Assembly (NCBI GenBank): GCA_030153045.1
Contig: JASLID010000057.1
Span: forward strand, 1-40,817
Length of the DNA: 40,817 nucleotides
Source of the DNA: Flavobacterium sp.
GTDB lineage: Bacteria > Bacteroidota > Bacteroidia > Flavobacteriales > Flavobacteriaceae
Reading direction: 5' to 3'
Of this stretch, positions 1-6,294 are shown in pieces. Within the stretch, counting starts at the first letter, position 1; every line of letters starts with the position of its first letter. The position numbers and the translations under genes were made by a program. The notes beneath the pieces are model-generated. The model did not search any database. It was not told the DNA's origin and saw only the letters and a list, made by a program, of their open reading frames with translations.

Positions 1-2
1 AA

Positions 3-596
3 TTTGCTTTTCCCATTTTTGAAAAATGTATAGCCGATTATCATATAATTGACGATGTTTATCAACCAGCCTTAAATCCTTTTGAGAAAGGTTCTATAGA
101 GTATTTATTGTTTGCTAAAAACTGGGTAGATACCGTGCAATGGCATTATGAAGACATTATTCGTGATCCGCAAATTGATCCGGTAGCAGCATTAGATTTG
201 AAAAGAAAAATCGACGCATCCAATCAAGTTCGTACGGATATGGTTGAATATATTGACAGCTATTTTCTTCAGAAATACTCTAACGTTACGGTAAAACCAA
301 ACGCAAAAATCAACACCGAAAGTCCTGCTTGGGCTATCGACCGTTTGTCTATTTTGGCTTTAAAAATTTACCACATGAGTGAAGAAGCCAATCGTGCCGA
401 AGCAACTCCGGAGCACAGAGCAAAATGCCAAGAAAAATTAAACGTTTTATTGGATCAAAAAAGCGATATGTTCGTATCTATTAGTCAATTAATTGAAGAT
501 ATCGAAAATGGCGACAAATACATGAAAGTGTACAAACAAATGAAAATGTACAACGACGAGGAATTAAATCCGGTGTTGTATCAAAATAAAAAATAG
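3..596 (+). CDS. DUF4254 family protein, 5'-truncated by the window edge
   Basis: The frame is open from base 3 and has no start codon in the window, so the gene begins upstream. An internal TTG at 108 is not a credible start, because the family-like sequence (EKGSIEYLLFAKNWVDTVQW) runs straight through it. Features seen are the NWVDTVQWHYEDIIRDP stretch, the DLKRKIDASNQ(V/D)RT stretch and a mostly helical, soluble sequence with no membrane segment. I recognise this as DUF4254, a Bacteroidota family that often sits next to glycosyltransferase genes. Its biochemical role is not known to me. It ends directly against the next ATG (TAG-ATG), and a GT9 glycosyltransferase follows, so a job in surface-glycan synthesis is inferred from context only. 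Confidence 0.82.
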   Translation, partial: FAFPIFEKCIADYHIIDDVYQPALNPFEKGSIEYLLFAKNWVDTVQWHYEDIIRDPQIDPVAALDLKRKIDASNQVRTDMVEYIDSYFLQKYSNVTVKPNAKINTESPAWAIDRLSILALKIYHMSEEANRAEATPEHRAKCQEKLNVLLDQKSDMFVSISQLIEDIENGDKYMKVYKQMKMYNDEELNPVLYQNKK

Positions 597-794
597 ATGA
601 AAAAAAATTCTTATTTTTCAAATGAGAACTTACTTTTCAAAGTGATTTTTATATTAGCTTTCATATTATTAATAGCCGCTATCTACGAGTGTGTATTTCT
701 ATCGAGACCTGAACGAACTAAATATTTAAACTTGGTTGTGTTGACATTGTTTACAACTATGTTCTTCAGAAGAAAATTTAAAGGGAGATGGTAA
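597..794 (+). CDS. Small two-helix membrane protein, 65 aa, unknown function
   Basis: The ATG follows the stop codon of the DUF4254 gene with no gap, which suggests translational coupling. The protein has a short charged N-terminus, a hydrophobic helix around residues 13-34 (VIFILAFILLIAAIYECVF) and a second weaker one around 44-56, and it ends in basic residues (RRKFKGRW). That pattern fits a small inner-membrane protein with a positive cytoplasmic tail. No family is recognised. It sits between a DUF4254 gene and a GT9 glycosyltransferase in an apparent operon. A chance ORF is possible, but the abutting start and clean membrane topology favour a real gene. Confidence 0.55.
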   Translation: MKKNSYFSNENLLFKVIFILAFILLIAAIYECVFLSRPERTKYLNLVVLTLFTTMFFRRKFKGRW

Positions 795-807
795 TAAAAG
801 GATAAAA

Positions 808-1848
808 TTGTCAAAAAAACCCAATCATATTTTAGTAATAAGGCTCTCGGCTATGGGTGACGTCGCAATGACAGTTCCTGTGTTGAGAGCTTTTTCATTA
901 CAATATCCACAAATAAAAATAACGGTAGTTTCCCGACCTTTTTTTAAGCCTTTTTTCAACGAAATTCCAAATGTCAATTTCTTTGCAGTCGATTTAAATA
1001 ATAGACACAAAGGTTTCGTGGGATTGTTGCGATTGTATTCTGATTTGCAGCAGTTAGACATTGATGCTGTTGCCGATTTGCATAATGTTTTACGCTCTAA
1101 AATAATTCGGAACCTCTTTTCTTTAAGTGGAAAAATGACAGCGGCTACGGATAAAGGACGACAAGAGAAAAAAGCATTAACCCGCTCAGAAAATAAAATT
1201 TTCACACCAATAAAATCAATGTTCGAAAGGCATGTTGAGACATTCAAAAAAATCGGATTCCCTATTAATTTATCCAATTCAAAATTTCCACACAAAGCCA
1301 AATTGTCCGACAAAGTCATTTCAGTTACAGGAAATAAAGTAGAGAAATGGATTGGCATTGCCCCTTTCGCACAATATGACAGTAAAGTGTATCCATTCGA
1401 TTTGATGCAAAACGTTATTGATGGATTAGCCGAAAACTCAGCTTACAAAATGCTTTTATTTGGCGGAGGCACAAAAGAAATTGAACTCTTAAATGAATTA
1501 AAAAGGCATCATCAAAATGTGATTGTTTTAGCTGGAAAATTAAAATTAGAAGAAGAGTTAGAAGTTATTTCTAATCTTGATCTCATGCTTTCTATGGATT
1601 CAGGGAATGCTCATATTGCAGCCATGTTGGGTGTAAACGTAATTACACTTTGGGGTGCAACCCATCCTTTTGCAGGATTCTCGCCTTTCAATCAACCTTT
1701 AGAAAATTGCATTACTGCCGATAGAGAAAAATTTCCATTATTGCCTACCTCGGTTTATGGAAATAAAAAAGTGGAAGGCTATGACGATGCGATGCATAGT
1801 ATTTTGCCCGAAACAATACTTGATAAAATAAAAAAGGAGCTTAATTAA
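808..1848 (+). CDS. Glycosyltransferase family 9 (heptosyltransferase-like) protein
   Basis: This is a GT-B fold glycosyltransferase of the ADP-heptose:LPS heptosyltransferase type, 346 aa, a normal length. The N-terminal Rossmann strand and loop read HILVIRLSAMGDVAMT (residues 7-22). The C-terminal donor-binding half carries the family's SMDSGNAHIAAMLG signature (about residues 256-269) followed by a TLWGATHP loop. The start is TTG at 808, preceded by AAAAGGA. The first ATG in frame would remove the first beta strand, so TTG is preferred. It is the last gene of the run that begins with DUF4254, and its final codons lie within a terminator hairpin. The likely role is adding a sugar to LPS core or another envelope glycan; the exact sugar cannot be told from sequence. 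Confidence 0.88.
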   Translation: MSKKPNHILVIRLSAMGDVAMTVPVLRAFSLQYPQIKITVVSRPFFKPFFNEIPNVNFFAVDLNNRHKGFVGLLRLYSDLQQLDIDAVADLHNVLRSKIIRNLFSLSGKMTAATDKGRQEKKALTRSENKIFTPIKSMFERHVETFKKIGFPINLSNSKFPHKAKLSDKVISVTGNKVEKWIGIAPFAQYDSKVYPFDLMQNVIDGLAENSAYKMLLFGGGTKEIELLNELKRHHQNVIVLAGKLKLEEELEVISNLDLMLSMDSGNAHIAAMLGVNVITLWGATHPFAGFSPFNQPLENCITADREKFPLLPTSVYGNKKVEGYDDAMHSILPETILDKIKKELN

Positions 1849-1857
1849 CTCCTTTTA
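1831..1857. terminator. Bidirectional intrinsic terminator
   Basis: An 8-bp perfect stem, AAAAGGAG (1832-1839) with CTCCTTTT (1849-1856), encloses the loop CTTAATTAA. It has A-tracts before and T-tracts after, so it can work on both strands. It overlaps the last codons and stop (1846-1848) of the GT9 gene and lies just past the stop of the convergent secreted-protein gene at 1876. Confidence 0.8.
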
Positions 1858-1875
1858 ATTCTTATCTGAGAGGAT

Positions 1876-2652
1876 TTATTTTCCAATATAAATCACATTA
1901 ATTTCACATTCGTTACCTAATGTTGCGGCAGATTTTCCTACGATGTGGCCATTTCCTGTTGTTGGTTCTTGAGCACTTCCTAAGTAAGAAGCGTTCATTG
2001 TACAGGTTGCTCCTGCAAGCATAGGAACTCTTACTATCACGTTTGTCTCGTTAAATAATTCAAACAAACTATTAAGTCCTTGCTTAACACTTACAGAGTA
2101 AGAGTATTTTTTATAATCTACGCCGTTTACGGTAAATTTAAATGTACCCTCACACCATGCAAGATCGCTTAATGATGCCGGTGTTACCGCTCCCAAGTAA
2201 CCCGTAAAAGTAAATTGATATGTACCATCATAAGGAGCAGTAAATGAAAGTGCCGTTAATCCAGGTATATTAACTGTTGCACCATTTGCACTCGTCAAAT
2301 TTGCACTTTGTCTATATACGTTTTCAAACTTATTAAAAAATTGAGCAACCCATTTTGCACCATCCCAGTAATATAATCCCGGAACTACTCCGTATGCTCC
2401 AGCGACTGTAGCAGTATTAAAAACCATGGTTCCGATGTCTAAAGCACCGCCTTGCGGATTGACAACCGGAGTTGAGACATTTGTTGCTGTCAGGGCAATT
2501 CTTGGCATTAAAAAACCAGTTGTAGTACTATTTACTTCTAAAGCTGCTTTCGGTGTTATTGTACCTATACCTACCTGAGCATTCACAATAATTGGTAAAA
2601 AAGCATTAACAAGAAGGAGAAATACGAATTTAGTCAAGTTTTTCATTAGCAT
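1876..2652 (-). CDS. Secreted beta-sandwich protein with N-terminal VGIGT repeat-like motif
   Basis: The 258-aa protein begins with a clear signal peptide ending in NAFLPIIVNAQ, followed by QVGIGTITPKAALEV, the start seen on many exported Bacteroidota proteins. The next stretch (GFLMPRIALTATNV, then DIGTMVFNTA and GLYYWDGAKW) is also typical of that group. The C-terminal half (about 120-258) is strand-rich with an FTAPYDGTYQFTFTGYLG segment that suggests a jelly-roll of the C1q/TNF type; that fold is an inference. No T9SS sorting domain is seen. A second ATG six bases inside (2646) would give MKNLTKF and could be the true start. It is a paralogue of the gene at 4123 and its function is unknown. 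Confidence 0.8.
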   Translation of the reverse strand: MLMKNLTKFVFLLLVNAFLPIIVNAQVGIGTITPKAALEVNSTTTGFLMPRIALTATNVSTPVVNPQGGALDIGTMVFNTATVAGAYGVVPGLYYWDGAKWVAQFFNKFENVYRQSANLTSANGATVNIPGLTALSFTAPYDGTYQFTFTGYLGAVTPASLSDLAWCEGTFKFTVNGVDYKKYSYSVSVKQGLNSLFELFNETNVIVRVPMLAGATCTMNASYLGSAQEPTTGNGHIVGKSAATLGNECEINVIYIGK

Positions 2653-3191
2653 CTGTTTTTTAGTTAGGGCACTAATATAATTTTACTTCAAGCCAGTAAC
2701 GAATATTAAAACAACCATATCTTAATCTTAAATAATCATAAAGCAATATTTATGATTTGATAAACAGTGTTTAAATTTTTTTTTCACACCAATTTGAACC
2801 AAAAAGCAATTTGATTTCAATTTTGGTTTAATCTTCTATCATAGATTTTACAAGAATTAAACTACCTTATTGATAATCAAGCATATTTGTTTTTTAGCTC
2901 TTTCAAATCAATTTGGGCAAGAAAAATGTAAGATTTGAGAATTGTAAGCAACTATCTTACTAAAATAATTATTGATAAAACTAAATAACAATAACTAAAA
3001 AATTAACAATTGCTAGATAATTTGTTTATTTTTGGTTTTTATATTAGGTATATCGCAATAAAAATTATCTTTAGCACTTTAATTTTATTGAAAAAGCAAT
3101 ATAAATATTTCTGTATTTATAATAAGGTTGCGAATTTTAGACTTTAAGCAAGTTTTATTCTTATGGTAATTATAAATGGAAGAAGTTCAAA
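2653..3191. other. AT-rich 539-bp intergenic region between divergent genes
   Basis: No gene, RNA gene or good consensus promoter is seen. It holds an inverted repeat, AACCAAAA (2797-2804) with TTTTGGTT (2821-2828), and a weaker one, GTAAGAT (2928-2934) with ATCTTAC (2954-2960). A TATTTTTG element at 3027-3034 matches the flavobacterial -7 box but lacks a properly spaced TTG. The region should contain control signals for both the secreted protein at 1876 and the HTH/NTF2 gene at 3192. Confidence 0.5.
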
Positions 3192-4049
3192 ATGGAAGAA
3201 ATTATTAAAAAATTAAAACAAGAGATTATTAATCATGATCTTGTTAAAAACAGTTCGTTATTTAGCTCAGTCCAGTGGAAAAGGGCTCAATATATTGTGC
3301 TGTCTGATATAATTTTTGAGAGTTTGTCAAAGTCTGAATTTATGCAAGGTTCTAAAAAAAATGATTTAGGGGTTTCTATTTCAAGTTCTACCTTACAAAG
3401 AATATTTACCAATAATTATAAGGAGAGCGGGAATACAGATTTACGTTTTTTGAAAACACTGGATAAATTAGCTATTTTTTTGGGCTATCCTAATTTGAAT
3501 AATTTCTTATTGCATCAATCGCAAAGTGAAAAATCAAGATTTGAAGCAGAAAAAATAAGTGTTATCGAGAACACTGAGAATATTGATGCTCCAATTGAGT
3601 TTTTTACACAAATGATTGTTGATTATTGTCACGAAGAATTTGAGGTAGTTAAAAAGATACCAAAGTTGGACACAGGGAAACTTTCAGATTATGTTTTTGA
3701 GGACGGTCCCTTATATAATAGAGCGGTTGACATGTTGACAAAATTTACAGAATTTAATCTTCGTTTGAATTGCGCCAATAACCGTTCCAATTTTGAAAAT
3801 TATGGATTTAAGATTCGTAATATGAGTCATGACACGGCAGTAATTACCTCAAAAGAATTCTGGAATATGCATTGGATTGACAACAATGGAAACACCACCT
3901 ATATTTATAACAAAGCCACCAATCAATTGTATTTTTTTAGGAAAATAAATGGCGTTTGGAAAATTTGGGACAATCATAACCCCGGGTATGATACTTTAGC
4001 AACGGATTTTTTAAAGCCTAATGAGCTCAAGAAGGATGATGATGTTTAA
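3192..4049 (+). CDS. Predicted HTH plus NTF2/IMS-like protein, unknown function
   Basis: The 285-aa soluble protein has no signal peptide. Residues about 62-106 contain SISSSTLQRIF, a gap, then TLDKLAIFLGYPNLNNFL. This resembles a predicted DNA-binding module found at the N-terminus of many Bacteroidota proteins ('S.STLqRlf ... TLd.la.ylGY..w..F'). The C-terminal 110 residues, with TAVITSKEFWNMHWID and YFFRKINGVWKIWDNH, look like an NTF2-fold or Tim44/ARC6 IMS-type domain. Both assignments are by pattern recall. The gene lies between two paralogous secreted-protein genes on the other strand, so a regulatory link is possible but unproven. It is separated from the 4123 gene by a strong bidirectional terminator. 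Confidence 0.7.
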   Translation: MEEIIKKLKQEIINHDLVKNSSLFSSVQWKRAQYIVLSDIIFESLSKSEFMQGSKKNDLGVSISSSTLQRIFTNNYKESGNTDLRFLKTLDKLAIFLGYPNLNNFLLHQSQSEKSRFEAEKISVIENTENIDAPIEFFTQMIVDYCHEEFEVVKKIPKLDTGKLSDYVFEDGPLYNRAVDMLTKFTEFNLRLNCANNRSNFENYGFKIRNMSHDTAVITSKEFWNMHWIDNNGNTTYIYNKATNQLYFFRKINGVWKIWDNHNPGYDTLATDFLKPNELKKDDDV

Positions 4050-4069
4050 CAAAAAAAGGTAAAATAACG

Positions 4070-4108
4070 TAGTAAAAAAAGGAGCTAATTAAGCTCCTTT
4101 TTTTACTA
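4070..4108. terminator. Strong bidirectional intrinsic terminator
   Basis: A perfect stem of about 17 bp: the left arm TAGTAAAAAAAGGAGCT ends at 4086, the right arm AGCTCCTTTTTTTACTA starts at 4092, and the loop is AATTA. The A7/T7 tracts serve both strands. It lies between the convergent genes ending at 4049 and 4123. Confidence 0.9.
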
Positions 4109-4122
4109 TAGTCTAGGTTGAG

Positions 4123-4935
4123 TTATCGTCCAATGTACATAACGCTAATCTCACAGAAATTACCAAGCGCAGTGCTTCTCCCAATTACATGTGGATTAGA
4201 TTCAGTGATGTTATCATCAGCAATTCCATTATACGAAGCGTTTAAATTACAAGTTTGACCTGCAGTTAAACTTACCGTTGTGGTTATATTTGTTTCGTTG
4301 AAAAGTTCTAAATAATCGGTTCCGCTATCACTATTGTAAAAACTAGTCGAGTGATTGTATTTTCTATAATCAGTTCCATTAACAGTAAGTTTAAAATTAC
4401 CTTCTACAAATCCTAATTTACTTACATTATCATCTACAGTTCCTGCGCCTAAATAACCTGAAAAATTAATGGAATACTTCCCAGTATAAGGTGCTATAAA
4501 AGATTTCGCATTCAAACCAGGAATATTGGTATATGTTGATGCAGTGGTAGCAACAGTCAAATCAGTAGTTTGTGTAAACTTTGTATCAAAGTAGCGGTGT
4601 ACTTGTGACACCCAATTGGTTCCATCCCAAAAGTAAATTCCAGGTATTACACCATAAGTTCCTGCGGTTGTAGCAGTATTAAATACCATGGTGCCAATTT
4701 CTAGAACATTATTACCAGTTACTGGATTTTTAACTGGAGCTGCTGCATTCGTTGCTGTTAAAGCAATTCGGGGCATTAAAAGACCATACTCAGTACTCGT
4801 GACATCAAGAGCTGCTTTGGGTGTTATTGTCCCAACTCCTACTTGAGCGTTTAGGGTGTTTTGTATAAATAAAAGAAAGAACATTGAACAAACGATTCTC
4901 GTTTGAGGGTTAAGTTTAACAATTGAAAATAACAT
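4123..4935 (-). CDS. Secreted beta-sandwich protein, paralogue of the 1876 gene
   Basis: This 270-aa protein has a signal peptide (hydrophobic IVCSMFFLLFIQNTLNAQ) followed by QVGVGTITPKAALDV. It shares the same blocks as its neighbour paralogue: LLMPRIALTATN, EIGTMVFNTAT, GIYFWDGTNWV, NIPGLNAKSF, FIAPYTGKYSINFSGYLG, KLTVNGTDYRKY, LELFNETN and a closing EISVMYIGR. The conserved parts span the full length, so this is a gene duplication rather than a shared domain. A jelly-roll fold (C1q/TNF-like) is suspected for residues about 125-270. No T9SS tail is present. It has its own promoter upstream (4979-5011). The function is unknown; surface adhesion or matrix roles would be guesses. Confidence 0.82.
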   Translation of the reverse strand: MLFSIVKLNPQTRIVCSMFFLLFIQNTLNAQVGVGTITPKAALDVTSTEYGLLMPRIALTATNAAAPVKNPVTGNNVLEIGTMVFNTATTAGTYGVIPGIYFWDGTNWVSQVHRYFDTKFTQTTDLTVATTASTYTNIPGLNAKSFIAPYTGKYSINFSGYLGAGTVDDNVSKLGFVEGNFKLTVNGTDYRKYNHSTSFYNSDSGTDYLELFNETNITTTVSLTAGQTCNLNASYNGIADDNITESNPHVIGRSTALGNFCEISVMYIGR

Positions 4936-4978
4936 GGTTAATGGTTGGTTTTAGGTTGTGTTTTTGTAAATATTTTCG

Positions 4979-5011
4979 CAAAAATATAATCATTTGATAA
5001 TTTTAATTCAA
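4979..5011 (-). promoter_or_regulatory. Flavobacterial promoter for the 4123 gene
   Basis: On the minus strand a TTG (5011-5009) is followed after 22 bp by TATTTTTG (4986-4979), matching the TTG / TAnnTTTG consensus known for Flavobacterium. This predicts a start of transcription near 4972 and a leader of roughly 37 nt. Confidence 0.6.
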
Positions 5012-5064
5012 AAAAATCATATAATCGATAAAAACACAGAAACCACCGATAAAATACCACATTA

Positions 5065-5092
5065 AATAAAAAAGGTGCTTACAAAGCACCTT
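5065..5092 (-). terminator. Intrinsic terminator of the 5116 oxidoreductase gene
   Basis: A 9-bp perfect stem, AAGGTGCTT (5072-5080) and AAGCACCTT (5084-5092), with a 3-nt loop. On the minus strand it is followed by a run of T residues (5071 downward). Confidence 0.8.
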
Positions 5093-5115
5093 CTAAAATT
5101 CTTGTTTCCATATAG

Positions 5116-6168
5116 TTAGACATCATCATAATCGACAACAATTTCTGATGACGTTGGATGAGCCTGACAGGTTAGTATTAATCCTTCAGCGATTTCTTTG
5201 TCGGTTAAAATAGAATTTTTCTTCATTACAGCGCTTCCAGTAGTTATTCTAGCTAAACAACTACTACAAATTCCACCCTGACAAGAATATGGAGCATCCA
5301 GCCCTTGTTTTAAGGCGGCCTCTAGTAAGGTTTGTTTAGCAGACATTTCAAAAGTAACTTCATCACTATCAACAATTACTGTAATTTTAGAATGTTCGTT
5401 TTTACTGGTATCAATTGCATTTTCCTGTGTTGAGGCAGAAAACAATTCAAATTTAATGTCTTTTTCTACTACATTTTTTTCTTTTAAAACATGAGTCACA
5501 GTATTTATCATTTCCTCTGGACCACACAAATAGAATTTCGAAAATTCTTTACCAATATGTTTTACGTTAAGTATGTTATTTACAATAGATTTATCGATTC
5601 TTCCAAAAAAAGAATCGTTGGCTTGTATTCTACTATAGGCGAAATGGATAAAAAAGCGACCTAAATATTTCTTTTGTAATTCAAGCAATTGATCATGGAA
5701 AATAGTTTCTTCAGGAGATTTATTTCCGAAAACCAAAACAAATGTGCTATTCGGTTCTTGTTGTAAAACCGATTGTAAAATCGACATTACTGGAGTAATT
5801 CCGCTACCCGCAGCAAAAGCCATATAATTTCTTTGTCTTTCAAGGTTGGGTTCAAAGGTAAATTTTCCTTCTGGAGTTCCCACTTCGATAATATTTCCGG
5901 CAGCCAGTTGTTCGTTAGCGAACTTTGAAAAACGACCGTTTTTAACTGATTTTATAGCAATACGAAGTTCATTACTGTTTGGTGAAGAACAAATTGAATA
6001 AGCCCTACGAATTTCTTCTCCGTCAAGAGTAAGTTTTAAATTTACATATTGGCCTGCAGAAAATTTATAAAAATCCTTATATTCGTTAGGAATGTTAAAA
6101 AGGACTGAAATGGTTTGAGGGGTTTCTCTCTTAATTTCTTTTATAGATAGTTTGTAAAAGGTAGACAT
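5116..6168 (-). CDS. FAD/NAD(P)H ferredoxin-type reductase with C-terminal 2Fe-2S domain (PaaE-like)
   Basis: This is a three-part electron-transfer protein of about 350 aa. An FAD domain carries RAYSICSSP (the RxYSxxS motif). An NAD(P) domain carries AAGSGITPVMSIL and a late YLCGPEEMI. A plant-type 2Fe-2S ferredoxin domain has CQGGICSSC plus a final Cys in LTCQAHP. The order FNR-then-ferredoxin matches phenylacetyl-CoA epoxidase reductase PaaE and related oxygenase reductases. No paa genes are nearby, so its partner is unknown. An upstream ATG at 6252 exists in frame, but homology-like sequence starts at MSTFYKLSIKEI, and a -7 box lies between the two ATGs. The start is therefore set at 6168. 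Confidence 0.85.
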   Translation of the reverse strand: MSTFYKLSIKEIKRETPQTISVLFNIPNEYKDFYKFSAGQYVNLKLTLDGEEIRRAYSICSSPNSNELRIAIKSVKNGRFSKFANEQLAAGNIIEVGTPEGKFTFEPNLERQRNYMAFAAGSGITPVMSILQSVLQQEPNSTFVLVFGNKSPEETIFHDQLLELQKKYLGRFFIHFAYSRIQANDSFFGRIDKSIVNNILNVKHIGKEFSKFYLCGPEEMINTVTHVLKEKNVVEKDIKFELFSASTQENAIDTSKNEHSKITVIVDSDEVTFEMSAKQTLLEAALKQGLDAPYSCQGGICSSCLARITTGSAVMKKNSILTDKEIAEGLILTCQAHPTSSEIVVDYDDV

Positions 6169-6185
6169 ATATAATTTCTTTTCAG

Positions 6186-6193
6186 CAAAATTA
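6186..6193 (-). promoter_or_regulatory. Candidate -7 element for the 5116 gene
   Basis: The minus strand reads TAATTTTG, a full match to TAnnTTTG. No TTG is found at normal spacing upstream. Transcription would start near 6180, giving a leader of about 12 nt before the ATG at 6168. Confidence 0.4.
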
Positions 6194-6294
6194 ACAAAGA
6201 ACATTGAGATATTTTTCGGAATTTCAAAAAGAAACGTACTTTTACAAGTCAAAATACTAAATTTTATATTTTGAAGTTATATATAAAACTGTTT

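Noticed and set aside
825..1358. Minus-strand open frame of 177 codons inside the GT9 gene
   Set aside because: It lies fully within a gene with clear GT9 motifs, and its product has no recognisable features. It is a shadow frame.
6241..6294. Consensus promoter for sprE
   Set aside because: TACTTTTA near 6236 resembles a -7 box but has no TTG at a suitable distance. The evidence is too weak to annotate.
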